Of a DNA stretch of 64,000 nt, positions 47,925 to 56,238 are shown in pieces; positions within the stretch are counted from its first letter, which is position 1; every line of letters begins with the position of its first letter. A model generated the notes under the pieces. That model was given only the letters and a program-made list of their open reading frames with translations. It searched no databases and was not told the origin of the DNA. The DNA comes from a virus. Where the stretch lies: positions 1 to 64,000 of the IMG/VR virus record IMGVR_UViG_3300036770_008028; one strand, given 5' to 3'. The position numbers and the translations under genes are program-made.

Positions 47925-48256
47925 GCGACTTATACACCATATGGGCAGACAAAGAAGGCGATATATCAGACCTTGAATGGGTCAACGGGATGAAAAGTTT
48001 TTTTGATCACTTGATCTCTGAAGGCAAGATGCTGACTTACAGGATCACTCGTTGCAAGATGGGCTTCCGCAGCATACCTGATCTTCCGGAGTGGATGATC
48101 ATCATGGAGTTCCGAGACATGGCACAGATGGATGCCGCATTCCGGAGGGTGGCACCGCTTGAGGGTGAACTAGAATCCAAGCACCGATCATTCAATCAAT
48201 TTGTGGCCGGTAACATACAGCATGCGCTATTCCGAGATTGGCCCGATCGGTTCTAG
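47921..48256 (+). CDS. DUF6614 family protein
   Basis: A 111-residue protein with the pattern of DUF6614: MSDLYTIWADKEGDISDLEWVNGMKSFFDHL, LTYRITRCKMGF, EWMIIMEFRDMAQMDAAFRRV and NIQHALFRDWPDRF. I know this ferredoxin-like small family mainly from alphaproteobacteria. Function is unknown. It is the last gene of the 45.9-48.3 kb unit, and its last 30 bp overlap the end of the convergent radical SAM gene, with no terminator between them. Confidence 0.7.
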   Translation: MSDLYTIWADKEGDISDLEWVNGMKSFFDHLISEGKMLTYRITRCKMGFRSIPDLPEWMIIMEFRDMAQMDAAFRRVAPLEGELESKHRSFNQFVAGNIQHALFRDWPDRF

Positions 48257-49498
48257 CCATTCATTCCAGTGCGTGCAGTTTTCTTTCCAGCTATGAGCAG
48301 GATCATACCAATCTAAAAAACCGCGTAGTGCCAAAAGATGGTCGTTGCAAAACACCTGATTTTCTAACTGCGATATAAGTCCCATGAGATCGATCAAGGG
48401 CTCTTGAGAATAACAAGGAGGTACCACAGGCACAGGATATTCTTGCAGTGCCAGCGCTGTGCGTTTCAAGATGTGCGAAGGCACACTTGACAGAGACATG
48501 TAATCTGGAGTATCCAACAAACCAAATCCCATCGGTATGCCATGTTGCCAACACCACTGCATGAGATCTTTAATCGTCTGCACTGTCAATGCCTGGAGAG
48601 TATGATGCACATAGATACAATCAGTGCCGTAAACAGATACAAAGTTCTCTATGTTACGAGATATTTGATCCCAATTACTACCGCGTCTGATATAGTCCTG
48701 GACCCACCCAATACCCTCCAGGCTAAGCACAAAACTCACTGATTGGAAGTGAGAAAACTGCTGCTTTGCCTTGACAAGATCCTGGCTGCCATTGGTAACA
48801 AACAATAGATTGGTTTTGCGAGCGCGATCAGCAGGCAGTGCGCCGAGTATCTGTCTTGTTTCCTGGTCCAGCAAAGGTTCCCCGCCTAGTATTTTCAGAA
48901 ACTTGGGCCGTTGGCGCAGTATGTCACGCAGTAGATGTCGATTGCTGTTGTCTACAAAAATCGCCCTGGCTCGATCAAGATAGCCTGGATCGGTAGACAG
49001 TCTAGACTGCACACAGGCGTGTTCTGTGTTTTTTTTCCAAATTGCATATATTTGGCTGCTGTCCATGGGATTGCACATTGCACAGGCAAAATTGCATAGA
49101 TTTGAGATTTTGATATCGGCCGATATCAATAGATCACTTTGCCAGTCTTGTTTGTTTTTAAAATATGCGGCAAGCCATGTCTGTTGCAGATCGCTGGCAT
49201 TCTTCGTCACTGTGTTGTTGACGATGTTTCTTAAACTGTGATGTCCGCTGTCCTCCTTTTGCCAGCATCTACGACATTCTGGCAATCGCACTCCTTGCGA
49301 TAAATTTTGTCTTAGATACTGAGAATAGTCAGACTGATACCAGTGATCGATATCGTGCTCTCTGAGATTGTATTCTGTCTGTCCTTGATAGTTTGATGCG
49401 CCATGGTCAATTTCACAGCAACAACGAAAAGATCCATCATTGGAATTTCGTAACTGAAACCAAGGCGCTGCACAGAAAGTGTTTGAATTTATATCCAC
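48227..49498 (-). CDS. Radical SAM enzyme with N-terminal SPASM/twitch-like cysteines, second copy
   Basis: A 423-residue protein. The radical SAM motif is C135-x3-C139-x2-C142 (CNFACAMC), with LGGEPLLD as GGEP motif. In front are C9 (CAAPW), C26-C28, C75 and C78, an N-terminal auxiliary cluster. It shares this plan with the gene at 56-1183 (both CAAPW, CC, C-x-x-C, then the core) but the sequences are otherwise quite divergent. The start is a GTG 4 nt behind a TAAATA box. Neighbours on the other strand include the ATE-like protein, so a joint role in protein or peptide modification is possible but unproven. Confidence 0.85.
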   Translation of the reverse strand: MDINSNTFCAAPWFQLRNSNDGSFRCCCEIDHGASNYQGQTEYNLREHDIDHWYQSDYSQYLRQNLSQGVRLPECRRCWQKEDSGHHSLRNIVNNTVTKNASDLQQTWLAAYFKNKQDWQSDLLISADIKISNLCNFACAMCNPMDSSQIYAIWKKNTEHACVQSRLSTDPGYLDRARAIFVDNSNRHLLRDILRQRPKFLKILGGEPLLDQETRQILGALPADRARKTNLLFVTNGSQDLVKAKQQFSHFQSVSFVLSLEGIGWVQDYIRRGSNWDQISRNIENFVSVYGTDCIYVHHTLQALTVQTIKDLMQWCWQHGIPMGFGLLDTPDYMSLSSVPSHILKRTALALQEYPVPVVPPCYSQEPLIDLMGLISQLENQVFCNDHLLALRGFLDWYDPAHSWKENCTHWNEWLEPIGPISE

Positions 49499-49502
49499 TT
49501 GA

Positions 49503-49508
49503 TATTTA
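49503..49508 (-). promoter_or_regulatory. Late promoter, leaderless type (second radical SAM)
   Basis: CTTAAATATCAA-GTG: TAAATA ends 4 nt before the GTG start at 49498. Confidence 0.55.
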
Positions 49509-49527
49509 AGAACTGCTGCGCAGTTCT
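49509..49527 (-). terminator. Hairpin directly behind the late promoter at 49503
   Basis: AGAACTGC pairs with GCAGTTCT around 3 nt. It has no proper T tract, so it may be a weak terminator or an insulating structure before the promoter. Confidence 0.4.
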
Positions 49528-49609
49528 ATTGATTTCGCTGCGCTCATCAATATTTTTGGCTCCTACGAGCGAAGCGAGTATACAGTATCATCCAGATGTA
49601 ATGGTCACA

Positions 49610-49631
49610 CTTAGCCCGTTTCCGGGCTAAG
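49610..49631. other. Perfect 9 bp hairpin
   Basis: CTTAGCCCG pairs with CGGGCTAAG across a 4 nt loop (TTTC). No T tract follows on either strand, so it is not a standard terminator. It is the strongest stem in the non-coding stretch 49499-49965 and may be part of an RNA or a protein-binding site. Confidence 0.6.
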
Positions 49632-49689
49632 AAATGTCTGCGGCATCATCCGAGTGCATCACAGTCACACAGCGTTAGAACTACAAGGT

Positions 49690-49706
49690 AGTAAAAAAAT
49701 TTTACT
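49690..49706. other. AT-rich inverted repeat
   Basis: AGTAAAA and TTTTACT are separated by three A residues. A stem of 7 bp with a T tract on one arm could act as a weak terminator, but no gene ends here. It lies inside the non-coding stretch. Confidence 0.35.
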
Positions 49707-49965
49707 GCCTCACGCAGGCGGTTGTCCGGTACCTGCTCATTCCGTCTTATCACAACGGCAACACACAATCCATACGCTATCACAGATTGCATGCCTGGAG
49801 TTTTTCTCTCCTCTTTTTGCCTTTTTATCCTTTTCCAACAACCAAACGTCGGGTCTTAGAGACGTCATCATCCTTGCGGGCAGTGGTTGAGTGCTCGCTG
49901 GTACGGCGAGGCTTCCATCTCTGTGAACCGAGTTCCAGATCTAGAGCACACGAAGTTGGCCTGTG

Positions 49966-50406
49966 CTAGCCGTTAGTACCTAGTTTGCCTTTGATGTGTG
50001 AGCCATGCACTCGAACCTGTATGTGACCATTGTAGTATAGGTCTGATTCAAGTACTCTACGGGCGAATTGTTCTCGAGCCTCTATGTAACTGCATTCAGC
50101 CTTGCTGCGGCAGTAATACAATATCTCGCGTGTGAAATTTTCTGTGCCTAACTGCTCTATGTCTTTTGTGAGTTCGGGACTGGAACCGTAATAGGTCTGC
50201 CAGTCTGATTCGATCTTGCCTCTGATTTTTTTCCGTCTTTTTTTACCGTTTTTAAGTCGCTCTGTTTTATAGGTGGTTTTGGAAAATTTTGAAAGTTTTT
50301 TGCCAATGTACTGCCTGCCGGTGAGTTTGTTAGTGATAACATATACAAAACCAGCATAATGTTCGGGTATTTCGGTGATTACCTGTGATTCGTAAATCCA
50401 TGTCAC
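49966..50406 (-). CDS. GIY-YIG nuclease (Seg-like)
   Basis: A 146-residue protein. FVYVITNKLTGRQYIGKK at residues 20-37 is the GIY-YIG pair (VY ... YIG), then a lysine/arginine-rich insert (RLKNGKKRRKKIRGK) and YYGSSPELTKDIEQLG... FTREILYYCRSKAECSYIEAREQF with the catalytic Glu region near EARE. Proteins of this kind are seen beside gp46/gp47 in marine T4-like phages and are annotated as Seg-like homing endonucleases; a role in recombination or host DNA breakdown is also possible. It ends the gp55-gp47-gp46 unit. Confidence 0.8.
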   Translation of the reverse strand: MTWIYESQVITEIPEHYAGFVYVITNKLTGRQYIGKKLSKFSKTTYKTERLKNGKKRRKKIRGKIESDWQTYYGSSPELTKDIEQLGTENFTREILYYCRSKAECSYIEAREQFARRVLESDLYYNGHIQVRVHGSHIKGKLGTNG

Positions 50407-50413
50407 ACCTTAG

Positions 50414-52177
50414 TTATGCCATGTCTATATCTGTGTTGTAAGAAGTAAATCCACCTTCTTTGACCACACGCAGTATATTCTCTACACGTCCGGCCAACTC
50501 GTCTCTGTGGCTAACCAACCAGATGGATTTGTGTCGGTCACGGCTCATCTTCTTCAGCAAGGCCAATGAATTTTCCACACCTTGTGTGTCCATGCCCGAA
50601 TCAACCAACTCGTCAATGAATAACACATTGATCGGAGAGTAAAGACTTTCCCATACATCACGAAATGCCCACGACATAGATAGGATCAATCTGTTGCGTT
50701 CTCCGCGGCTGAGATTGTCAAAGTCTAGATCTCGGCCCAGTTCTGTGATCTCCACATTCAAGTCGTTCTGGAATATGACCTGATGCGGCAATCCAATCCT
50801 GTCTAGATAGTGTGTGAGTCGCTGGTTGAGGTAACTCAAATTCTGTTCAATGATCTTCTTGCGAACAAATGAATCTTTGTTGGTAAGCAGTTTGAGTAAG
50901 AAATCCTGGTGATCAAATACTCTGGTGAGTTCGTTCACTGTATCGTAAGTGACTTCCTGCAAGGCCTGTCCACGCATGTCGTCGATCTGTTCAGTGTAAG
51001 GATCAGTCTCAGCAGATCTATTGGCCAGATCTTTCTTCAACCCATCTAGACTGTTCTTGTGATTGAGGGCCTGTTCAAGATCATCGTAGAACACCGTGGG
51101 GGCTGTGCCCATCTCGCCAAGGTCGTCGATCTCGTTGAGATGCTCCGCTCGTTGTGTTTCATTAGCTAGGAGTTGTAAAGCGATTTCCTGCAGATTCTTT
51201 TGTTTTTCTTCCAAGATCTCGTCTTGTTTTGAATCATGCAGTTCTTGTCCGCAAGCATGACAACGATGTTCTTTTAGTGCATCAATATCTCGTTTGAGTT
51301 TGGCACTGTCTTTTTCCAGTTTAGAATTGTCTTGATCAATCTGACGTATCCATCGTTGATGTTCGTCAATTTGTTTCTTTTGAATATAATAGGATTCTAG
51401 ATCACGATGTGCCTGCACTTCGGATTCAATATCGATATGCTCTAACGCCTGTATAGCTGTTTCAAAACTGGCACAATCTTCCGCTTGTTTTTTTGTCCAT
51501 AAATCTCGTCGTTTCTCAAGGCTGATTATCTGTTCTTCGATCCTTTTATTGGCTTCTTGTACAGCACGGATTCGCATCTCTTCCTGAGAGATTGCGTCCT
51601 TGGTAGAACGGTTCAGTTCTTTGATGCGTTCTGCACGTTCGCTGAGTAGAGTGATGCCCAGCAGTTGTTCGATAATGGCACGCTGATCGTTGGCCTTGAG
51701 GCTGAGAAACGGTTCTGTATAAGTGTTCAAAGCTAACACGTGCTTGAACATGTCATGGGTCATGCCCAAGATTGACTCTATGGCATCCTGGGTTTCTCTT
51801 GAATCGCCTTGAGCATCGTCAGTGGCTTGTTGTTCCTCCGAGTTGACATACAATCGGAGTACATTAGGCTTGCGACCTCGCTCTACGCGGTAGTCTTGCC
51901 CATTGACAGAAAAGTCCAACGACACCAACATGTTTTTGCCATTGGTCTTGTTGATTAGATTGTCTTTGCGTATATTGGTCAGTGCCTGTCCGTACAAGGT
52001 ATAGCTGAGTGCATTGATTATGGTAGTCTTGCCTGTGCCGTTACGACTACCATCACCGCCTAAATCTAGGTTCTCTCCTAGCACCAAGGTCAAGTCTCGC
52101 CGATCAAAGTTGATGGCCTGCGTGGCATTGCCCACGCTCATGAAATTTCGGACTGTAAGATTTTTGATCTGGATCAT
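50414..52177 (-). CDS. 46: Recombination nuclease ATPase subunit gp46 (Rad50-like)
   Basis: A 587-residue SMC-type ATPase. Walker A is residues 41-52 (GDGSRNGTGKTT, K50). A long coiled coil runs over about residues 180-440 and is broken at its tip by the zinc hook C306-x2-C309 (CHACGQ). The ABC signature LSRGERNRLILSMSW and Walker B NVLFIDELVDSGMD are near the C-terminus. With gp47 it resects DNA ends for recombination-dependent replication and helps degrade host DNA. It overlaps gp47 by 4 bp (ATGA type). Confidence 0.95.
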   Translation of the reverse strand: MIQIKNLTVRNFMSVGNATQAINFDRRDLTLVLGENLDLGGDGSRNGTGKTTIINALSYTLYGQALTNIRKDNLINKTNGKNMLVSLDFSVNGQDYRVERGRKPNVLRLYVNSEEQQATDDAQGDSRETQDAIESILGMTHDMFKHVLALNTYTEPFLSLKANDQRAIIEQLLGITLLSERAERIKELNRSTKDAISQEEMRIRAVQEANKRIEEQIISLEKRRDLWTKKQAEDCASFETAIQALEHIDIESEVQAHRDLESYYIQKKQIDEHQRWIRQIDQDNSKLEKDSAKLKRDIDALKEHRCHACGQELHDSKQDEILEEKQKNLQEIALQLLANETQRAEHLNEIDDLGEMGTAPTVFYDDLEQALNHKNSLDGLKKDLANRSAETDPYTEQIDDMRGQALQEVTYDTVNELTRVFDHQDFLLKLLTNKDSFVRKKIIEQNLSYLNQRLTHYLDRIGLPHQVIFQNDLNVEITELGRDLDFDNLSRGERNRLILSMSWAFRDVWESLYSPINVLFIDELVDSGMDTQGVENSLALLKKMSRDRHKSIWLVSHRDELAGRVENILRVVKEGGFTSYNTDIDMA

Positions 52178-53190
52178 AGAGCCTGATAAATCTGTAACAG
52201 CAATTTGGGATCGTAGAATTCCGACTCGATCTTGGTGATCTGATCCGTCACAATCTGATCCACGCTTTCAAACCGTACATCGCCTGGCGCCATGTCTTCT
52301 TCAAGAGCAGATCGTTTGTTAGGGATCAAGGCCACCTCTCTCAGGCCGTATTGTTTGATGTAGGTTTCTTTGATGTAGTTTGCTTCTTCATATGAAATCT
52401 CGATGTCCAGTTGCACACGGACATGCTGATTGGGACGCAATATTTGATCAGCATGGTCCATGACATGGCTGAGATTCCAGACATTGTAGAGAGGTTGATC
52501 TGGCCAGGCATGATATTCTGGTTCAGACCCCCACTCCAAGATCATGCATCCACGATTGGTATCGCCAGCATCGGCGAAGTTGTGCGGGAATGCATTGCCG
52601 ATGTAGTTGATGTTGTGTTTGTGCTGACGGAGATGGAAGTGACCTGAGAATACTCGATCGTAGTGGCCAAAGTGTTCCACGGCAATCTCGCCATGATCCG
52701 GCATCTCTACCATAGCATTCATCTTGAAATGCGGCAGTTCGAAATGTCCAAACATGTATCGGGCCGACATTTTTGATATGCGTTTATGATCGTCGCCTAC
52801 CAACCAAGGTGCTATGATTACATCGCCCTCTTGGAACCAATCGTTCACAATCACGATGTTGGGTATGTGTCGTGCCCATTCTGTGCTGTAAATATCTCTT
52901 CGATCGCGATAGTAGAGATCATGATTGCCCGGGATGAAATAGAATCGATCAAATGCTGCGGACAGTTTTTCTAGTGCGCGCAGGCTGTACTGCAAGGTCT
53001 GCATGTTGATCGACGCACGATGGTGGCTCCAGTCACCAAGGAACAGGCCAGTTTCACAGCCTTGTGCCCGGGCCGTGGCGATAAACCAGTCCACGAATCG
53101 TTCACAGTCTTGATTGTGAAGGAGGCTGTTGGATTTCAAGCCAAAATGTATGTCGGTGAATACTGCAGCCTTACGGAATAAGTTAGCCAT
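52174..53190 (-). CDS. 47: Recombination nuclease subunit gp47 (Mre11-like)
   Basis: A 338-residue metallophosphoesterase. The motifs in order are FTDIHFG (D13, H15), LGDWSHHR, PGNHDLYYRDR, then FGHFELPH and SGHFHLRQHKHN, giving the full two-metal site of Mre11/SbcD nucleases. The C-terminal part (VRVQLDIEISYEEANYIKETYI) is a capping domain. It works with gp46, whose gene overlaps its stop. It lies 13 bp behind gp55, so all three should share one transcript from the gp55 promoter. Confidence 0.93.
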   Translation of the reverse strand: MANLFRKAAVFTDIHFGLKSNSLLHNQDCERFVDWFIATARAQGCETGLFLGDWSHHRASINMQTLQYSLRALEKLSAAFDRFYFIPGNHDLYYRDRRDIYSTEWARHIPNIVIVNDWFQEGDVIIAPWLVGDDHKRISKMSARYMFGHFELPHFKMNAMVEMPDHGEIAVEHFGHYDRVFSGHFHLRQHKHNINYIGNAFPHNFADAGDTNRGCMILEWGSEPEYHAWPDQPLYNVWNLSHVMDHADQILRPNQHVRVQLDIEISYEEANYIKETYIKQYGLREVALIPNKRSALEEDMAPGDVRFESVDQIVTDQITKIESEFYDPKLLLQIYQAL

Positions 53191-53203
53191 TCAGTGAGTT
53201 TAA

Positions 53204-54091
53204 CTAATCTTCTGCCACTACGTCAACTGATTTGGGTTGCGTTACATTCGAGTATTGGCGTGTCCAGGAAGGATTGAGTCCGTTCATTTCCAGGATATCG
53301 TCTCTGATGTTTTGATTCTTTTTCTCGATATTCAGTACCCGTGTGAATGAGTTCGTGATGGCCGCGGTGTAATAGGCAAAGGGGTTCTGGCTTTTTGACT
53401 CGTCAAATTGTAACCCGATCTGTGACAATTGTAACAGGGCCTGGCCCCGCATCTCTTCGTTGTAGGTATATCCACGCCAGTTTGAGCGAGTGGCATAGCG
53501 TTCGCACAGTTTCATGAACATCTCGGCCAATTTACGCGTCATTTTGCCATGGTCTCGAGAGTAGGTGCCGGTCCCAAGATCGCCCAGCCAATGGCTCTTG
53601 CCTACCAGATAAGGCACACGATGGTCGGTGATACGGTAGTGGAAGAACGGAGGAAAGTTAACACGCACATGCACAGGGTCCAGCACAGGTTCGTCGACGA
53701 GATCAGCCAAGGGATCATCCCCGGTCATGTCATCAAACTCCAGTATATCTTCGATTTTTTTCTTCTTGGCCGCGACCTTGGGCGGCTTTTTGGCTGCCAT
53801 GGGTATGTGTTCCCAGGTCATCACCCGGAACACCAACTCGTTATTGTCTATCTTTTTTTCGTTGACAACTTCGCCGGTCTCACGCCGGATCCTATCGGCG
53901 CGGTTCCTGCGGGCCTCGGCGATGGTACGTTGATTGATCTTGCTGGCCGACGGCAATATGATATCATACTGGTGATCCGTAACGGCATTGAGAAAACTAC
54001 AGTAGGTATTTTTGCTAAGATGTATTTCTTTTAAGAGATCTCTGTTGTTGAGATAGTTGACCTTTGCAGGCGGTTTGATAGGTAAGGACAA
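53204..54091 (-). CDS. 55: Late sigma factor gp55
   Basis: A 295-residue protein of the T4 gp55 family. The N-terminus (KVNYLNNRDLLKEIHLSK) and the C-terminal region (EEMRGQALLQLSQIGLQFDESKSQNPFAYYTAAITNSFTRVLNIEKKNQNIRDD, in parts) are the sigma region 2 type -10 recognition core. gp55 binds host RNA polymerase and directs it to TATAAATA late promoters. The start is set at the TTG at 54091, with GGGAG 8-12 nt upstream, because the ATG further up (54127) overlaps the -10 box of the sigma-70 promoter and would lie outside the transcript. Confidence 0.88.
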   Translation of the reverse strand: MSLPIKPPAKVNYLNNRDLLKEIHLSKNTYCSFLNAVTDHQYDIILPSASKINQRTIAEARRNRADRIRRETGEVVNEKKIDNNELVFRVMTWEHIPMAAKKPPKVAAKKKKIEDILEFDDMTGDDPLADLVDEPVLDPVHVRVNFPPFFHYRITDHRVPYLVGKSHWLGDLGTGTYSRDHGKMTRKLAEMFMKLCERYATRSNWRGYTYNEEMRGQALLQLSQIGLQFDESKSQNPFAYYTAAITNSFTRVLNIEKKNQNIRDDILEMNGLNPSWTRQYSNVTQPKSVDVVAED

Positions 54092-54115
54092 GGTATTTCT
54101 CCCAATAGTGTACTT

Positions 54116-54143
54116 ATTATACAGCATTTGTCAGTGTTGTCAA
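54116..54143 (-). promoter_or_regulatory. Sigma-70 promoter for gp55-gp47-gp46
   Basis: On the minus strand a perfect TTGACA (54143-54138) and a perfect TATAAT (54121-54116) are separated by 16 bp. It is the best host-type promoter in the window. Transcription should start about 7 nt on, near 54109, ahead of the GGGAG/TTG start of gp55. Confidence 0.75.
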
Positions 54144-54177
54144 ATCCTATCTTAATGTGTGCCGTTTTTGATCACGG

Positions 54178-54183
54178 TAAATA
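54178..54183 (+). promoter_or_regulatory. Late promoter (baseplate unit)
   Basis: GGTAAATACAGG, 18 nt before the ATG at 54202, with GAGGAAC as ribosome site. Confidence 0.7.
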
Positions 54184-54201
54184 CAGGATCGAGGAACCTC
54201 C

Positions 54202-56238
54202 ATGAGCACACGGGCAGAACAAGCACGACGATTTAACGAAGGTATCGCCCAGGGCATGAGCGAAGCGCAGGCCCTGCGGTATGCCGGGATCACCAATGAT
54301 GGAGATTTTACCTACGGAGCAAATGGCCAGTTAGAACCGTTGGTGTTGGGACCAGGACGCAGGGCCAATGAAACCATAGTGCCTGCAGGCACACCTCTGG
54401 CCGGCGACGATGACGATGATGAAGATGATGATAGACGATTTGTCACACGTCCTGTGAGCAATCAGACCACTACCACGAACCAAAATACCGTGACCGGGGG
54501 TGCAGTGCGAACTACCACGGTCACTCCCACAACATATAAGGACACAGCACAGAGTACTGCGATCAAAGGCGAGGCCGATGCTCTGCAGGCGCAGAAAGAA
54601 GCACGTGCCGCCGAACTGCGCGCCCAAGGCAAAACCGGTGCCGAAGTACTGAGAGATCCACAATATCGTGCGCTGAGTCGAGAAGCACAGGCCAAAGAAA
54701 ATGCGGCACAAGATGCGCGAGCCGTGGACCAGGCCGGTACTGTGTCTACTACTACATCGTCCGGGCAAGGTGAAGTTTTCCAGCAGACACCCAACAGCCA
54801 ATTCCTCACAGATGACACTGCAGGAGATGATCCTCAGGTCAATCTCCAGGATGCCAACAGATTCAGCACCAGCGGCGAACTGCCCCGCAATTTCTCGCCT
54901 GACAACGTTACCGACACTGGCGGTGTGCCCACACAGAGCCTCACAGACTTTGAAGATCCTGGATTCGTTCCACAGGCAGAACCCGCATTCATACCGCCGG
55001 GATTCAGCCCCTATGGTGAAGAAGACGATCCTTTTGACCCTGATCTGGCTACCGAAGCCGAAGATGTAGAGTTTGCAGATGACTACTTCTCATCAGGAGA
55101 TTTCGCCAGCCTAGAAGCAGCCCAGGCAGCCGAGGCCGAGGCCTTTGGAAGGAATCTGCCAGATGATGGTATCAGCCCTTACGGCGAGGCGGACGACGAC
55201 TTTGATCCAGACCTGGTCACAGAACCTGGAGCGGTCACAGGTGATCCCCAGGTAGATCCACAGGGACCGGCCTTTGATGATGACGGCAATCTCAATCCCG
55301 GATGGACCCTGGACGGAGACGGAGAGCCGGTGTTCATCGGTGATGATTTCATTGATCCCAGCCTTACCGCTTCCGCAGAAGCCAGCCGTGCTGCTGCACG
55401 CCAGCAGGCCACCCTGGACAATGCCCGCAAACAATCTGCCCTGCAGGCGCAGCGCAAACAGGGCAATGACACTGATTGGCGTTTCCGCATCAGTCTCGCT
55501 CCGCAGAGCACTTATCTCTACAATGCAGTGGATGAATCCGGGCAGCCCGCGGCCGGAATCCTAGAACCCTTGCGCCGGACCAATGGTGTGGTGTTTCCCT
55601 ATACGCCACAGATCACGGTACCATATCAAGCCACCTACGACAGCTACAATCTCACACATTCTAACTATCGCGGATTCTTCTATCAAGGCAGCAGCGTAGG
55701 TGACATACAGATCACGGCCACTTTCACTGCACAGGACACAGCAGAAGCAGAGTATCTCTTGGCAGTGATACATTTTTTCCGCAGCGTGACCAAGATGTTC
55801 TATGGTGCCAATGATGCCTTTGCTGGTGCGCCACCGCCCTTGGTATACTGCCGAGGATTTGGTGAGTTCCAGTTCAATCTACATCCCTGTGTGGTATCAC
55901 AATTCAATCTGTCGTTGCCATCTGATGTAGACTACATCCGTGCCCGCAGCAAGAACACAGCACTGGGCAGTCTGTTGCAGCGCCGAGATCGTACCAGCCT
56001 TCCTACCAATGCAGTATCGGGCGCCCTAGCACGTCTCAGTGCGGCTGGTGTGCCCAAAGGCGCTATTTCTGCTCCGCCCTCTCCGCCCAGTCTGGGACTG
56101 GTAGATGCTACCTATGTGCCTACCAAGATTGACATTACTCTGGTGCTGCATCCTATACAAAGCAGAGAACAGGTCAGCAAGCAGTTCAACATGAAACAGT
56201 TCGCCAACGGTGACCTGCTCAAAGGAGGATTCTGGTAA
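54202..56238 (+). CDS. Baseplate tail-tube cap-like protein (gp48/gp54 type)
   Basis: A 678-residue protein in two parts. Residues 1-430 are low-complexity: an acidic DDDDDEDDD run, Thr/Gln/Asp-rich stretches and three copies of an ISPYGE-type motif (FSPYGEEDDPFDPDLATE, ISPYGEADDDFDPDLVTE). Residues 430-678 are a compact domain: DWRFRISLAPQSTYLYN, VVFPYTPQITVPYQATYDSYNLTHSNYRGFFYQ, AEYLLAVIHFFRSVTKMFYG and FQFNLHPCVVSQFNLSLPSDVDYIRA, the tube-like fold of gp48/gp54 with the aromatic HFFRSVTKMFY stretch. It leads the baseplate unit and overlaps gp53 (TAATG). The function is to cap the hub under the tube; gp48 is the better guess. Confidence 0.65.
   Translation: MSTRAEQARRFNEGIAQGMSEAQALRYAGITNDGDFTYGANGQLEPLVLGPGRRANETIVPAGTPLAGDDDDDEDDDRRFVTRPVSNQTTTTNQNTVTGGAVRTTTVTPTTYKDTAQSTAIKGEADALQAQKEARAAELRAQGKTGAEVLRDPQYRALSREAQAKENAAQDARAVDQAGTVSTTTSSGQGEVFQQTPNSQFLTDDTAGDDPQVNLQDANRFSTSGELPRNFSPDNVTDTGGVPTQSLTDFEDPGFVPQAEPAFIPPGFSPYGEEDDPFDPDLATEAEDVEFADDYFSSGDFASLEAAQAAEAEAFGRNLPDDGISPYGEADDDFDPDLVTEPGAVTGDPQVDPQGPAFDDDGNLNPGWTLDGDGEPVFIGDDFIDPSLTASAEASRAAARQQATLDNARKQSALQAQRKQGNDTDWRFRISLAPQSTYLYNAVDESGQPAAGILEPLRRTNGVVFPYTPQITVPYQATYDSYNLTHSNYRGFFYQGSSVGDIQITATFTAQDTAEAEYLLAVIHFFRSVTKMFYGANDAFAGAPPPLVYCRGFGEFQFNLHPCVVSQFNLSLPSDVDYIRARSKNTALGSLLQRRDRTSLPTNAVSGALARLSAAGVPKGAISAPPSPPSLGLVDATYVPTKIDITLVLHPIQSREQVSKQFNMKQFANGDLLKGGFW

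Larger units (their letters stand above)
49499..49965 (-). other. Structured non-coding stretch
   Basis: About 465 bp lie between the second radical SAM gene and the GIY-YIG gene without a convincing gene. It holds a late promoter (49508-49503), a hairpin directly behind it (49509-49527), a 9 bp perfect hairpin (49610-49631), an AT-rich hairpin (49690-49706) and shorter inverted repeats such as ATTGAT/ATCAAT near 49528-49551. The frames on plus strand that open here have poor composition and no ribosome site. It may encode a small RNA or hold regulatory sites. No tRNA is visible. Confidence 0.5.

Noticed and set aside
49860-49965. tRNA-like sequence (GTTCCAGATC resembles a T-loop)
   Set aside because: The conserved purine and closing C of the T-loop are missing and no acceptor stem pairs at the right distance.
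49654-49969. Short plus-strand frames in the non-coding stretch
   Set aside because: No Shine-Dalgarno, rare-residue composition and no resemblance to known proteins; the hairpins in this stretch fit RNA or DNA structure better.
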